From Thermococcus chitonophagus (lineage in GTDB: Archaea > Methanobacteriota_B > Thermococci > Thermococcales > Thermococcaceae): a DNA stretch of 64,000 bases. A program made the translations under genes and the position numbers. The DNA is taken from NCBI RefSeq assembly GCF_002214605.1, contig NZ_CP015193.1:1778978-1842977 (forward strand), given 5' to 3'. The notes under the pieces are model-generated. The model made no database searches. It had not been told where the DNA came from and worked only from the letters and a program-made list of their open reading frames with translations. Below, piece after piece: positions 54,903 to 63,766 of this stretch; position 1 is the first letter of the stretch; every line of letters starts with the position of its first letter.

Positions 54903-55322
54903 TTAGATCCCTTCTTCTAATATGCATTCACTGACTCTCAGCCTGTTTTTTGAGTCTAGGAACAACGTAAAGTCCCTTTTTGCAAGTCTATCTTCAACGG
55001 GAGCATGCTCGACTAGGAAAGCTATTATTTCAGCTGTGCTATATGGGACTTTCACTCCTGCTTCATCAGCTTCCTTAAAAAGTTTTTCAGGTATGTTGAA
55101 TATATCTTCCCCAGCTCTGACTTCCACTCGAACTTTTGAATTTATTTGTTCCCATAATAGAATAGTGTTTCTGGCTTTTTCTATTTTTTCAAGGGCTCTT
55201 TTCTCCAAAATGCTTACGTTGGCCCTGCTTGTTCCCAGGATCTCCGCTATTTCACTCTGCTTCAATCCCTTTGCCCTTAGCATAAGAACCTTTATCTGTT
55301 GATCGGTAAGAAAGGTCTTCAT
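54903..55322 (-). CDS. Tfx-family HTH regulator
   Basis: 139 residues. The N-terminal HTH 'LTDQQIKVLMLRAKGLKQSEIAEILGTSRANVSILEKRALEKIEKARNT' is the Tfx hallmark, resembling sigma-70-region-4-type helices; a C-terminal domain of about 85 residues follows. The first Tfx was described as a regulator of methanogen molybdenum formylmethanofuran dehydrogenase. Here it is one base upstream of an antiporter gene and may regulate it. Confidence 0.88.
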   Translation of the reverse strand: MKTFLTDQQIKVLMLRAKGLKQSEIAEILGTSRANVSILEKRALEKIEKARNTILLWEQINSKVRVEVRAGEDIFNIPEKLFKEADEAGVKVPYSTAEIIAFLVEHAPVEDRLAKRDFTLFLDSKNRLRVSECILEEGI

Positions 55323-55365
55323 TATTAAGCACCATTGCTTACCTATATAAGATAGTTAAAATATT

Positions 55366-55425
55366 TTGCTCAGCCATCGCAGATATCATCACCAACTCAG
55401 AGACGCCACCCTTCTTCATCGCGTT
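55366..55425 (-). ncRNA. Box C/D guide sRNA (candidate)
   Basis: On the minus strand the boxes read: C GCGATGA (55422-55416), a 15-base guide (55415-55401), D' CTGA (55400-55397), a 5-base link, C' TGATGA (55391-55386), a 12-base guide (55385-55374) and D CTGA (55373-55370). A TATA-like TTTTTAATTC (55444-55453) lies about 26 bases upstream of the C box. C differs from the RUGAUGA consensus at one base. Targets were not identified. Confidence 0.75.
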
Positions 55426-55504
55426 TTAATGTACCATGTCTGAATTAAAAAGGATTTCTACAAGAAGTGTTTAAGATTTCAAAGCCAAGAAAAAAGGTAT
55501 TTTC

Positions 55505-55582
55505 TGGCGGACCGGCGGGGATTTGAACCCCGGACCTGCGGCTTAGGAGGCCGCCGCCCTATCCTGGCTAGGCTACCGGTCC
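55505..55582 (-). tRNA. tRNA-Arg (anticodon CCT)
   Basis: Minus-strand cloverleaf with acceptor GGACCGG and CCGGTCC, discriminator G, and encoded CCA (55507-55505). The anticodon arm is GCGGC-CTCCTAA-GCCGC, so the anticodon CCT reads the arginine codon AGG. T arm GGTTCAAATCC is present; no intron. A TATA-like TTTAAATAATTA lies about 27 bases upstream (55605-55620). Confidence 0.97.
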
Positions 55583-55676
55583 ACTGCCCGCTAGTTCATC
55601 AATGAGATTAATTATTTAAAGTTTACGGTCAGGAAACGTTTAAACTATTCTCACCCCATCCCAGAGGGGTGGTCAA

Positions 55677-57305
55677 ATGATCAAAGTCAAGCTCGTAAAC
55701 TACACTCCAAAACCACTCGAAACCATAACCTGGGCCGCCCTCATAAGCTATTGGGAGGAGTGGACAACTGAGTCTTTTGAGAAAATAGGAATGAATGACG
55801 TCGAGAGGCACCTCCCAAGGGTTTTGGGGTATGGTCACGAAAGCATTTTGGAGCACGCAACTTTCACCTTTGCGATAGAAGGATGCTCGAGAGTCTGTAC
55901 CCATCAGCTGGTCAGGCATAGGATTGCAAGCTACACCCAACAGAGCCAGAGGTATCAATTCGTTTCTTCCGTGAAGCTAAAGGAGTACAAGCTCCCCAAA
56001 CCCTCAGGAGAGAAGAGGAATCCGCACTGTAAGCTCAGCATAAATCAAGAGAAGGAGATCGTTAGATGGTACCTTGAGGACGGTCTCTCATTATGGCAGA
56101 TAGCAAAGATAACTGGACTCCACCCTGCTTCTGTTCTCTCGATACTTCGGGCGTATGGTGTTACCCCCCAAAAAGCAGCGGAAGTGTACAATGGTAAAAT
56201 CGTGAATGAGAATTTCTTTAAAGATATAAATGACCCAGACAAGGCTTACCTCCTCGGTTTCATAATGGCAGCTGGCGACATCGATGAAGCAAAGAACGCC
56301 CTCATACTTGACAAGAAAAACTTTGAAAATACTCTCTTAATGGAGATAGCAGAACGCATTGGACGTGGGGCAAAGATAAGGGCTCAAAAGGACAAAAATA
56401 TCGTTTGGATTTGGGTTGGAAACAGAAAGCTGATTGAAGACCTCAAAAAGTGGGGGGTTTCTGAAAAGGATAAAAGAACCCTAAATAAGGTTATTAGGGA
56501 AATCACTAAGGATCTCTGGCCACACTTTCTTAGGGGTTACTTAGACGGGAATGGGTATATCAGGGTTATTTTCAAAGATGGAACTTTTCAAGGAGTGGAG
56601 GTAACGTTCATTAGCCCGAGCAAAAAAGTCCTTGAAGACCTCGCGCTCATGCTCTCTGAACTGGGGCTTCCGGAAGGTGAACTAAAATACCATGAAACTC
56701 AAGGAAACTGGTACCTCCGCTACACCAAGAGCAGTAGTTCCGAAGACCTATTGAGACTTCTGTACAAGAGCGTTGATCCTCTCCTTACGAGGAGAAGCAA
56801 CATACTGAAGGCCCTAACAGTTGTTCCAGAGCTCAGGGAGAGAATAAAAGCCTCTATACTCAGAAGACTTGAAGAGTATGAATTCACGATCCCCGAAAGC
56901 GTTTTAGAAGATCCATTTTTAGCATACAAGTGGTATGATCTTATGAGAGATGCCAGGGAGCTCTACATTGAGTCCGTTCAGGCAGGAACTCCAAAGGAAG
57001 ACGCGCGTTTCATTCTCCCTCAGGCCGTTAAAACCAAAATCGTGGTCACGATGAACTTAAGGGAGCTCAAGCATTTCTTCGGGTTGAGACTCTGTGAGAG
57101 GGCCCAGTGGGAAATTAGGGAAGTGGCGTGGAAGATGCTGGAAGAGCTCGCAAAGAGGGAGGACATAAGGCCAATAATAAAGTGGGCAAAACTCGGGCCA
57201 AGATGCATCCAGCTCGGCTACTGTCCGGAGAGAGAGTTAATGCCCCTAGGTTGCTTCCAGAGGACAAAGGAGAAGTGGAACAAACTTTTAGATCTTACTA
57301 AATAA
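55677..57305 (+). CDS. thyX: Flavin-dependent thymidylate synthase ThyX with large in-frame insert
   Basis: ThyX makes dTMP from dUMP with FAD and methylenetetrahydrofolate. The 542 residues split into ThyX (1-93 and about 401-542) around a 308-residue insert. The ThyX motif [14 protein letters not shown] (80-93) is complete, as are the C-terminal '[19 protein letters not shown]', '[10 protein letters not shown]' and '[12 protein letters not shown]' parts. Without the insert it would be 234 residues, the normal size. The insert has a HTH (about 121-165) and a LAGLIDADG-like pair, [11 protein letters not shown] (192-202) and [12 protein letters not shown] (284-295). No splicing motifs of an intein are recognised. 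The protein may be functional with the insert. Confidence 0.9.
   Translation: MIKVKLVNYTPKPLETITWAALISYWEEWTTESFEKIGMNDVERHLPRVLGYGHESILEHATFTFAIEGCSRVCTHQLVRHRIASYTQQSQRYQFVSSVKLKEYKLPKPSGEKRNPHCKLSINQEKEIVRWYLEDGLSLWQIAKITGLHPASVLSILRAYGVTPQKAAEVYNGKIVNENFFKDINDPDKAYLLGFIMAAGDIDEAKNALILDKKNFENTLLMEIAERIGRGAKIRAQKDKNIVWIWVGNRKLIEDLKKWGVSEKDKRTLNKVIREITKDLWPHFLRGYLDGNGYIRVIFKDGTFQGVEVTFISPSKKVLEDLALMLSELGLPEGELKYHETQGNWYLRYTKSSSSEDLLRLLYKSVDPLLTRRSNILKALTVVPELRERIKASILRRLEEYEFTIPESVLEDPFLAYKWYDLMRDARELYIESVQAGTPKEDARFILPQAVKTKIVVTMNLRELKHFFGLRLCERAQWEIREVAWKMLEELAKREDIRPIIKWAKLGPRCIQLGYCPERELMPLGCFQRTKEKWNKLLDLTK
55953..56876 (+). mobile_element. In-frame degenerate homing-endonuclease insert in thyX
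   Basis: A block of 924 bases (308 codons) lies between Y93 and Y401 of ThyX. GTATCAATTC (55952-55961) and GTATGAATTC (56876-56885), 9 of 10 identical and in the same codon phase, mark its ends like a target-site duplication. The encoded part has a HTH and two LAGLIDADG-like helices. In each the catalytic acidic residue position looks replaced: MAAG for the usual xADG/xEG, and DGNG for DADG. An active nuclease is therefore unlikely. No N-terminal Cys/Ser block or C-terminal His-Asn with a following Cys/Ser/Thr is seen at its ends. Confidence 0.65.
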
Positions 57306-57446
57306 AGTATAAAACATTCGGATTGTTACTTTTTTGTTACCTTTATCAGTCATTCATTTTCAAGAATCTTTTAAGTTATGTCTATCTGACTAACTTATGT
57401 GGAAAAAGCTTTTATTCATTATATTCCATTAAGAAGTGGTGACATT

Positions 57447-58046
57447 ATGGAGGATCTCAGCGATATCAGTAAGCCATCAAGAGATAACTATAAGGATCAA
57501 AATGATCCTCTCGATCCAGTTATCTCAAGATGGCATGAAATTATGGAAACAACGAACCCAAGGTTAGTGGGGAGTTTAGACCTAGAAAATGGAAGAATCG
57601 AGTATTTTGAAGTAATTGAAGATGCAACAGCAGAGAACATCATTCTCCATGAAAGTTCAACGATATACTTTTCAATAAAGATTAAGCCTCCTCAGGTTCC
57701 AGAAGACGTAATTATCCAGCTTCTAGACGTGGCTCTTGAAAACCCAATAAAGCATTTCCGAGATCCAAAGAGAGTTCTCGAATTTATAGTGGCAGGTAAC
57801 GATTTTTCTACGATATTTGACGTGTATTTTACCCTAAAGGGAGCATATCCCCTGTACTCAGGTAACATCTCAGATATCGGAAACCTGCTCCTAATGATAT
57901 CCCAGCTATCTGGAGAGTACTACATCTCAGGGATTTCATTTGATGGAACAAGCTACTTTAGGGTAGTATTGAACTCGGGCATGATAAGAGCCTATAGGGC
58001 TAGGGGGAAGGAAACGCTACTTTTTGTGAAGATATGGAAGCTTTAA
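57447..58046 (+). CDS. Hypothetical protein, about 199 aa
   Basis: An acidic, mostly soluble protein with no membrane helix and no recognised motif. Segments like 'IIQLLDVALENPIKHFRDPKRVLEFIVAG' suggest an alpha/beta fold. The frame opens with GTG at 57399, but the ATG at 57447 has an SD-like GTGGTGA upstream. A TATA-like TTTTAAG lies near 57368. It precedes marC by 42 bases. Confidence 0.65.
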   Translation: MEDLSDISKPSRDNYKDQNDPLDPVISRWHEIMETTNPRLVGSLDLENGRIEYFEVIEDATAENIILHESSTIYFSIKIKPPQVPEDVIIQLLDVALENPIKHFRDPKRVLEFIVAGNDFSTIFDVYFTLKGAYPLYSGNISDIGNLLLMISQLSGEYYISGISFDGTSYFRVVLNSGMIRAYRARGKETLLFVKIWKL

Positions 58047-58087
58047 GTTTTTAAATTCAGGGGCTTCTCACGAGCTTAGGTGGTTCA

Positions 58088-58690
58088 ATGGAAGAGCTGA
58101 AGTCGTTCATACTAATGTACGCAGGTCTGTTTGCAATAACTAATCCCATAGGAGCAGTTCCAGTTTTTATGGGCGTTGTAAGCCACCTTCCAATAGAAAA
58201 GAGACATGAAGTTGCCAGGAAGGTTTCAATAACAGTACTAATAACGCTTATAACCTTCGCCTTAATAGGCCAGTGGATATTCAAGTTCTTTGGCTCAAGC
58301 GTTGATGCCTTCGCAATTGCCGGTGGAATTCTGCTGTTCAGAATGGGAATGGAGATGCTCTCCGGAAAGCTCTCCTCAGTGAAGATAGACGAAGAGGAAG
58401 TAACATTAGAAGAGGTAGCTGTAATCCCTTTAGCAATTCCGCTGATCTCCGGTCCTGGAGCCATAACCACGGTTATGCTATACATGACTAAGGAGAATCC
58501 AGCCATTGTCATTTTGACAATAATCACCGTAAGTGTTACGGTCTATCTTATCCTATCGTCAGGTAATAAGATAATTGAGAATATGGGTCGAGTGGGAATT
58601 AAAGTAACGACGAGAATGATGGGACTAATCCTTACCTCAATGGCAGTTCAAATGATAATAAATGGGATAAAAGGAGCATTCAACTTGTGA
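58088..58690 (+). CDS. MarC family integral membrane protein
   Basis: 200 residues with six membrane helices; the family start 'LFAITNPIGAVPVFMGVVSHLP' and 'VAVIPLAIPLISGPGAITTVMLYM' are distinct. MarC proteins (UPF0056) have no proven function; the old link to multiple antibiotic resistance has not held. It abuts the convergent FBP aldolase/phosphatase gene without overlap. Confidence 0.88.
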   Translation: MEELKSFILMYAGLFAITNPIGAVPVFMGVVSHLPIEKRHEVARKVSITVLITLITFALIGQWIFKFFGSSVDAFAIAGGILLFRMGMEMLSGKLSSVKIDEEEVTLEEVAVIPLAIPLISGPGAITTVMLYMTKENPAIVILTIITVSVTVYLILSSGNKIIENMGRVGIKVTTRMMGLILTSMAVQMIINGIKGAFNL

Positions 58691-59818
58691 TCACTCTACA
58701 GGCTCAAACCTGTCCTTTAACTTTTCTAGAACCCCTGGGAGCGTAGTGTACTCCATCTCCTCAAGAGGTAGCCTGTGAGGCTCGAATGGTCCGTGCCTCC
58801 TCATGTAATCCGTAATCTCCATTGCCTTCTGCCTGGCCCACTCAAAGGCTGGATCATCAAACAAGTCAACTGGGCCGATAAGCTTTCCTTCTGGGCTTAT
58901 CTGCCATCCTAAAGCTACCGCCCTTGGTGGTCCGTCGAACCTAGTTGGCGTTGCATACTTGAGCGGGACTGGCATTAGAGGCCCGTTGTGCGAACCCCTC
59001 ATCCACCCGCTGACCAAGTGCGGGAAGGCAAATGGCTCGAGAACCTCTCCAAGAGCTGGAAGGCCGCTCTGAGCCCTAACTATTGCAACTGGGTCGTCCT
59101 TACCAACGTATTCTCCAGCCACTTCGTAGAGCTTTTCAGTTGAGACCACCGCAACGGGCTCATCCTCTGGTATTGGGTGACCCTTCTTTGGATAGACCCT
59201 CTTAATTACGTACCTGCCCTTCGCACCTATTAGCGCGAGGATATCATACATCTCCTCGGGTGAGCTCATAATAACCTTCTTATGGTCGTAGATGTCCCAG
59301 ATCTCAAACCTGAACCCCATGTGCATCTTTGGATCGATTACTAGACCGGCGGTGTTGAAGGGATCAGCGAACATCCTAAATATAGGCAAGTTGAAAGCTC
59401 CAGGCTCGGTCTTGTCAAGGTGGAACGTAACTATGGGCTCGCTCTTCCTTAGCGTAATCTCCATCTCAGCAACACTTGGGCCTAATCCCCTAACATTCCC
59501 GCTGAATGCATCTTTTAAGAGATCCTGGCCTGCACCGTATAACCCTAATTCTTTAGCGACTTCGGTGGCCTTCTTAAATGCCTCCCATGCAAGGCCGTGG
59601 ATCTCTGAACTGTCAACGCCCTTCTTGTGTGTCATTATCAACTGTAAATCATCTCCAGCGTACGTGACGTAGAAGTCTATTATAGTTCCTTCCTTCTGGG
59701 CCTCGCTTAGAACTTCCTTTGCCCTCTCTATCAGGGCAGGGTGAACTCTCGAGTGTCCAGGCCAGCCGCCAACGTCAGCCTTAATCACGCTTATAGTGAT
59801 CTTCTCTCCCACTGCCAT
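58691..59818 (-). CDS. fbp: Fructose-1,6-bisphosphate aldolase/phosphatase
   Basis: 375 residues of the archaeal bifunctional class V FBPase. It condenses triose phosphates and dephosphorylates the product, making gluconeogenesis unidirectional. The family opening 'ISVIKADVGGWPGHSRVHP', the Mg ligand cluster 'YAGDDLQLIMTH' and 'DAFSGNVRGLGPSVAEME', and the Schiff-base/lid region with 'YVIKRVYPKKGHPIPED' are present. The ATG at 59818 (MAVGEK) with SD GGAGGTGG is preferred to the GTG at 59827. No TrmBL1-type palindrome (TATCAC-N5-GTGATA) was seen upstream. Confidence 0.95.
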   Translation of the reverse strand: MAVGEKITISVIKADVGGWPGHSRVHPALIERAKEVLSEAQKEGTIIDFYVTYAGDDLQLIMTHKKGVDSSEIHGLAWEAFKKATEVAKELGLYGAGQDLLKDAFSGNVRGLGPSVAEMEITLRKSEPIVTFHLDKTEPGAFNLPIFRMFADPFNTAGLVIDPKMHMGFRFEIWDIYDHKKVIMSSPEEMYDILALIGAKGRYVIKRVYPKKGHPIPEDEPVAVVSTEKLYEVAGEYVGKDDPVAIVRAQSGLPALGEVLEPFAFPHLVSGWMRGSHNGPLMPVPLKYATPTRFDGPPRAVALGWQISPEGKLIGPVDLFDDPAFEWARQKAMEITDYMRRHGPFEPHRLPLEEMEYTTLPGVLEKLKDRFEPVE

Positions 59819-60034
59819 CGTCACCACCTCCGGTGAACAAATCCGCTTAACACTAGAATTACCTATTCTTAAAAAATTTTGCCTTTGTTAACCTTCACCA
59901 CCGAAAATGACAAGTATTCACCCCAAGTTAAGCTTTATGTTTGTAAATATTTTGTTCTTTAATAGTCATTAAATTTCACGTAATTCCGGGGGAAAGTTAA
60001 AATTAGGAACCCCAAATATTTTACGGTGGTAAAA

Positions 60035-60820
60035 ATGCTGGTTGGGATGGCCATAATGCCCCACGGAAATGAGGCAGTTTATCCGCCAGATGAGGAAACA
60101 AGGAAACTCCACGAAAACCTGAAAAAAATTGGGAGAGAGCTGAGGAATGCAGAAACCTACGTATTGATAACCCCACATAACGTAAGGATAAGTTGGGCTC
60201 TCGGAGTTATAATGGCCGAACACCTAATCCCGTGGTTGCCGTTCAACGATGTTGACGTGCCTGTAGATGATGAGTATGAGACCGACAGAGAACTAGCCCA
60301 GGAAATATTCCTGGGGGCTAGAGCCGAGTTTCCAGTCGTTGATATAAACTTCGCGACTTACAGTGGAAGGTACTCAAGGTTTCCGCTGACATGGGGGGAA
60401 ATAATTCCCCTTTATTTCCTCGAGAAGAATCCACTCGTCCTAATAACCCCAGCAAAGCTCGAAAGAGATAAGCTCATAGAGTTTGGAAGATTCTTAGCAA
60501 ATCTTCTCGAGAAGGCAGGTAAGAAAGTTGCGGTTATCGTGAGCGCAGACCATGGCCATGCCCACAGTGAAAAAGGCCCCTACGGCTACGCAAAAGAGTC
60601 AAAAGAGTACGACAGGAGAATAGTTGAGATGCTAAAATCCGGAAATCTCGAAGGCCTCCTGGAGTTCACCGACGATTTCATAACCAAAGCAAAGCCAGAT
60701 AGCTACTGGTCCCTTCTCATGGCCCTTGGGATTTTAAGGGAGATACCTATGAAGCCCGATCTCGTGTCTTACGCTTGTCCAACATACTACGGGATGGCCT
60801 CAGCGTTATTCAGAAGGTAG
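60035..60820 (+). CDS. LigB-like (class III extradiol dioxygenase superfamily) protein
   Basis: 261 residues. 'GMAIMPHGNEAVYP' provides the first metal-ligand His and 'VIVSADHGHAHSEKGPYGYA' the second His-rich segment, as in protocatechuate 4,5-dioxygenase beta subunits and the related Memo/AmmeMemoRadiSam proteins. The substrate is unknown and aromatic-ring cleavage is doubtful in an anaerobe. The ATG at 60035 with SD GGTGGT is preferred to 60026. Its end overlaps the convergent DUF763 gene by 11 bases. Confidence 0.85.
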   Translation: MLVGMAIMPHGNEAVYPPDEETRKLHENLKKIGRELRNAETYVLITPHNVRISWALGVIMAEHLIPWLPFNDVDVPVDDEYETDRELAQEIFLGARAEFPVVDINFATYSGRYSRFPLTWGEIIPLYFLEKNPLVLITPAKLERDKLIEFGRFLANLLEKAGKKVAVIVSADHGHAHSEKGPYGYAKESKEYDRRIVEMLKSGNLEGLLEFTDDFITKAKPDSYWSLLMALGILREIPMKPDLVSYACPTYYGMASALFRR

Positions 60821-61943
60821 GGATCTTTTCCTCCTCCGGGAACTTCCATCTTTCCGTTATCCTTCTAACTCTCTTCAGAATTTCCCTGTTTTTAGTTTCC
60901 TCAAGCCTTGTTAAGAATTCTATTAGATCGTCATAGATTCCCTTCTCAATCCTGAAGGGCACTCTATCCTTACCCCCAACGGCATAAGCGAACTTAAACG
61001 GATCAATTGGATGAGTAACAGGATCCCTCCAGCTTGGCTTAACATCATATATTAGCTCAGCAACTAAGGCTAAAGCCCTCAAAGTCCCTGGGCCAAGACC
61101 CCTAATTAAGAGGAAGCTCTCGTAATCTTCAACTGCAAGTTCCCTAGCGAATTCCAAAGCTTTAACGTTGAGTTCAATCTTCCCAAGGCTTTCATATCTT
61201 TTAATGACCCCTGCAACATCAACATCCCTGGGCTTGTAGAACACCATGTAGCCCTTTTTCATGGCCTTAATTGTCTCGACTTCCCTCGCAACCTTTTTCC
61301 CTTCCTGGGCTATCTCGATTATTGTCTTCTGTATTTCCTTGGAGTCTATATCTACGGTGTTCAGGGCGAAGTCCCTCTTAACTCCAGCCACTCCTTTATG
61401 GGGGTTTAGCAACTCTTCAGCGTTGAACCAGTGGTACCTCCTCGCCAACTTCTCCTCGGGATTCATCCCCTGCTGTACAACAGCCCAGTTTCCCTCTTCA
61501 TCGAGAAAGAAGGTGTGATGATAAAGCTGGTAACCAGTTTGAAGAGCGACGGAATCTACCTTAGCGACCAGCCTAGACATCTTAACGTACTCCTCCCAGG
61601 GAAGATCGAACTTCTCCGCTATAACTTTCAGCTCATCAGGCGTCTTCCTGCTAGCCTTTCCCTTTCCCCCAGCAACCTTTATTCCTAGATCAAGCTCGTT
61701 CAGTGCCTCTTTGACTATCCCGGTGGTTACGGTCGTTGATCCTGAAGAGTCCCAGTCCATTCCGATGAGGTTATTGAAGGCCTGGAACCAAACGGGATCG
61801 GCGAACCTCTCAAGGGCACCCTTCGTCCCGTATTCATCAACCAATATCTTGAGAACAATCCTAGCTAACCTCTCCATCCTCGAAGCGAGCCAAGGGGGAA
61901 CGTGGCCGGTGTGGAGTGGAAGCTCGGCTATGCCAGATCTCAT
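60810..61943 (-). CDS. DUF763 family protein
   Basis: 377 residues, DUF763: 'RSGIAELPLHTGHVPPWLASRMERLA' at the N-terminus and 'FNNLIGMDWDSSGSTTVTTGIVKEAL' are the family pattern, and 'LLIRGLGPGTLRALALVAELIY' (about residues 280-301) resembles a helix-hairpin-helix DNA-binding motif. A nucleic-acid role is therefore likely but unproven. The ATG at 61943 is used rather than the GTG at 61946. Divergent from the PF0610-like regulator. Confidence 0.87.
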   Translation of the reverse strand: MRSGIAELPLHTGHVPPWLASRMERLARIVLKILVDEYGTKGALERFADPVWFQAFNNLIGMDWDSSGSTTVTTGIVKEALNELDLGIKVAGGKGKASRKTPDELKVIAEKFDLPWEEYVKMSRLVAKVDSVALQTGYQLYHHTFFLDEEGNWAVVQQGMNPEEKLARRYHWFNAEELLNPHKGVAGVKRDFALNTVDIDSKEIQKTIIEIAQEGKKVAREVETIKAMKKGYMVFYKPRDVDVAGVIKRYESLGKIELNVKALEFARELAVEDYESFLLIRGLGPGTLRALALVAELIYDVKPSWRDPVTHPIDPFKFAYAVGGKDRVPFRIEKGIYDDLIEFLTRLEETKNREILKRVRRITERWKFPEEEKIPTF

Positions 61944-61989
61944 CACAAAACGTTAAATCTTGAATCTTAAATTCATTTCGGGATTAAAA

Positions 61990-62280
61990 ATGGCCAGAAG
62001 GGAGAAGATAATTGAGCTACTCTTGGAGAGGGACTACAGCGTTAGCGAGCTTGCGAGAATTCTAGGACTTAGGGGAAAGGGATCAAAGAAGGCGATCATT
62101 GAAGACCTAAAGGTCATAGCAAAGATAGCGAAGAGGGAAGGCATGATCCTCCTGATAAAGCCCGCCCAATGCAGGAAGTGCGGCTTTACATTCAAGCCAG
62201 AAATAAACATCCCCTCAAGGTGTCCAAGGTGCAAGAGCGAGTGGATAGAAGAGCCGAGGTTCAAGCTCGAGAGGAGGTGA
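61990..62280 (+). CDS. PF0610-like winged-helix/zinc-ribbon regulator
   Basis: 96 residues: a winged helix ('[52 protein letters not shown]') and a rubredoxin-like zinc ribbon (CRKCGFTF... CPRCKSEW). It resembles P. furiosus PF0610, whose structure shows this combination. The frame opens at 61960, but ATG 61990 gives the family start. Its end overlaps the convergent RNase III-like gene by 20 bases. Confidence 0.88.
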   Translation: MARREKIIELLLERDYSVSELARILGLRGKGSKKAIIEDLKVIAKIAKREGMILLIKPAQCRKCGFTFKPEINIPSRCPRCKSEWIEEPRFKLERR

Positions 62281-62632
62281 GCCTCTCGCTTATTACCTTG
62301 AGGAGAGGAGCCAAAGCCTTTCCTATGGCCTCCTTCTTCTTTGAAAAGTCTAGAACGTCCTCACTCAAGTTTGCCTTTATTATCTCAACAGCCTCCCTCT
62401 CCGTTATTAAGCCCTTAAGCCACGCCTCCGCAATTAAGGCTTCGGCATAATCCCCCTTCGCATGCTTGTCCATTCTCCTCAGCCCCTTTGAAAGCCCTGC
62501 TAAGTCTAAAGCAATAGCTAAGGACGCGTTAGGAACCCTGTCACCAGTTGGCTTCCCCAGGAACTCCGTTAGGGCAAGAGAATAAAGGAAGTTGATAAGA
62601 GAATCTCCAAACTTCGCCAATCCCTTGTCCAT
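62261..62632 (-). CDS. Archaeal RNase III-like family protein
   Basis: About 123 residues: '[40 protein letters not shown]' matches the RNase III fold around the catalytic signature region, and '[24 protein letters not shown]' supplies the second helix with acidic residues. No dsRNA-binding domain is attached. Thermococcal members are annotated as ribonuclease III family. Either Met (62644 or 62632) could be the start; the second avoids overlapping the upstream ADH gene by more than a few bases. Confidence 0.72.
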   Translation of the reverse strand: MDKGLAKFGDSLINFLYSLALTEFLGKPTGDRVPNASLAIALDLAGLSKGLRRMDKHAKGDYAEALIAEAWLKGLITEREAVEIIKANLSEDVLDFSKKKEAIGKALAPLLKVISERLTSSRA

Positions 62633-62633
62633 T

Positions 62634-63764
62634 TCACTCCCCACGGAAGGCCTTCAGATAGATCTCTTTGATTTCATCTACCGTTGGCTCCACTGGGTTG
62701 AAGTTCACTAATGGATCTTCATACGCCTTTTTAGCCATCTCATCGAGCTTCTCCATGAACTCCTTTTCATCGACGATCTCGGAGAGCTTGGGAACTCCAA
62801 GCTTCTCGTTGAGCTCAATAACCTTGAAGTAAAGCTCCTCAACGTCCTTGAAGCCGAGTTCCTTCGCGAGGGAATCGTACCTTCCCGGAGCCCTCTTTAT
62901 GTTGTACTCCATAACGTAAGGTAATAGGATAGCGTTAACTAACCCGTGAGGCCCTATCCATGCCGCCTTGTGGCTCATTGCATGAACTAGGCCAAGCCTT
63001 CCATTGAGAAAAGCTATACCCGCCATGGTCGCGGCGTAGTGGATCTTTTCTCTGGCCTCCCTATCCCCACTGACGCTCCTCTCCAAGTACTCAAAGACCG
63101 TCTTTGCGGCCTTAATCGCGTAGGCATCACTGAAGGGGGTTGCGACCTTTGAAACGTACGCCTCGATTGCGTGAACCAGGACATCCAATCCAGAGTTTCT
63201 GGCAACTTCCCGGGGCATCTTCTCCGGCAACCTCGGATCAAGAATTGCATAGTCTGGACAGAGCTCAGGGCTCACGAGGGTATACTTTGTATCGCCCTTC
63301 TTTATGACGCTCGCGGCTGAAACTTCGCTTCCAGCCCCGCTCGTTGACGGGATAGCTATGAGCTTAGTCTTAAGCTTTGGAATTGGGTTTACCTTTTGAA
63401 ACCTGCTGAATATAGCCACATCGTCGAAGTTAAGGTCCGGAACATCATAGAAAACTTTAACGGCCTTCGCAACGTCTATAACGCTTCCACCACCGATTGC
63501 AATAAACGTTTCAGGCCCAAACTCTTTAACCTTTGGAAGTATCTCTTCCACAGCCTCTAGGGTTGGTTCAGCTGGAACGCCTATTATGGTCTCGTAAACT
63601 GCCCCGGCTTCTTCAAGGTACTTGGTAACTTCCCCCAGGAAGCCAAGCTTATCCATTGACCTTGATGAGAACACGAGAACCCTTTCGTTTTCATTCACAA
63701 TCTTTTCAACGTTCTTCAGTGAGCCCTCTCCAAGAAAGAGGGTAGTTTTAAGGAAGAATCTCAT
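62634..63764 (-). CDS. Iron-containing alcohol dehydrogenase
   Basis: 376 residues of the group III Fe-ADH family. The nucleotide site is '[16 protein letters not shown]'. The metal ligands come from '[17 protein letters not shown]' (Asp, His) and '[17 protein letters not shown]' (His, His). It oxidises or reduces alcohols/aldehydes with NAD(P)H; substrate unknown. The C2H2-like partial gene ends two bases upstream of its start, so the two are probably cotranscribed. Confidence 0.9.
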   Translation of the reverse strand: MRFFLKTTLFLGEGSLKNVEKIVNENERVLVFSSRSMDKLGFLGEVTKYLEEAGAVYETIIGVPAEPTLEAVEEILPKVKEFGPETFIAIGGGSVIDVAKAVKVFYDVPDLNFDDVAIFSRFQKVNPIPKLKTKLIAIPSTSGAGSEVSAASVIKKGDTKYTLVSPELCPDYAILDPRLPEKMPREVARNSGLDVLVHAIEAYVSKVATPFSDAYAIKAAKTVFEYLERSVSGDREAREKIHYAATMAGIAFLNGRLGLVHAMSHKAAWIGPHGLVNAILLPYVMEYNIKRAPGRYDSLAKELGFKDVEELYFKVIELNEKLGVPKLSEIVDEKEFMEKLDEMAKKAYEDPLVNFNPVEPTVDEIKEIYLKAFRGE

Positions 63765-63766
63765 GC

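Noticed and set aside
55953-56876. Classical intein in ThyX
   Set aside because: No N-terminal nucleophile block or C-terminal His-Asn plus Cys/Ser/Thr is visible at the borders. Not fully excluded without an HMM search.
55953-56876. Archaeal intron (bulge-helix-bulge) in thyX
   Set aside because: The whole insert is an open frame in phase with thyX, and no clear bulge-helix-bulge pairing was seen at the borders.
59819-60034. TrmBL1-type glycolytic motif upstream of the FBP aldolase/phosphatase gene
   Set aside because: No TATCAC-N5-GTGATA-like palindrome was found, although the gene is gluconeogenic.
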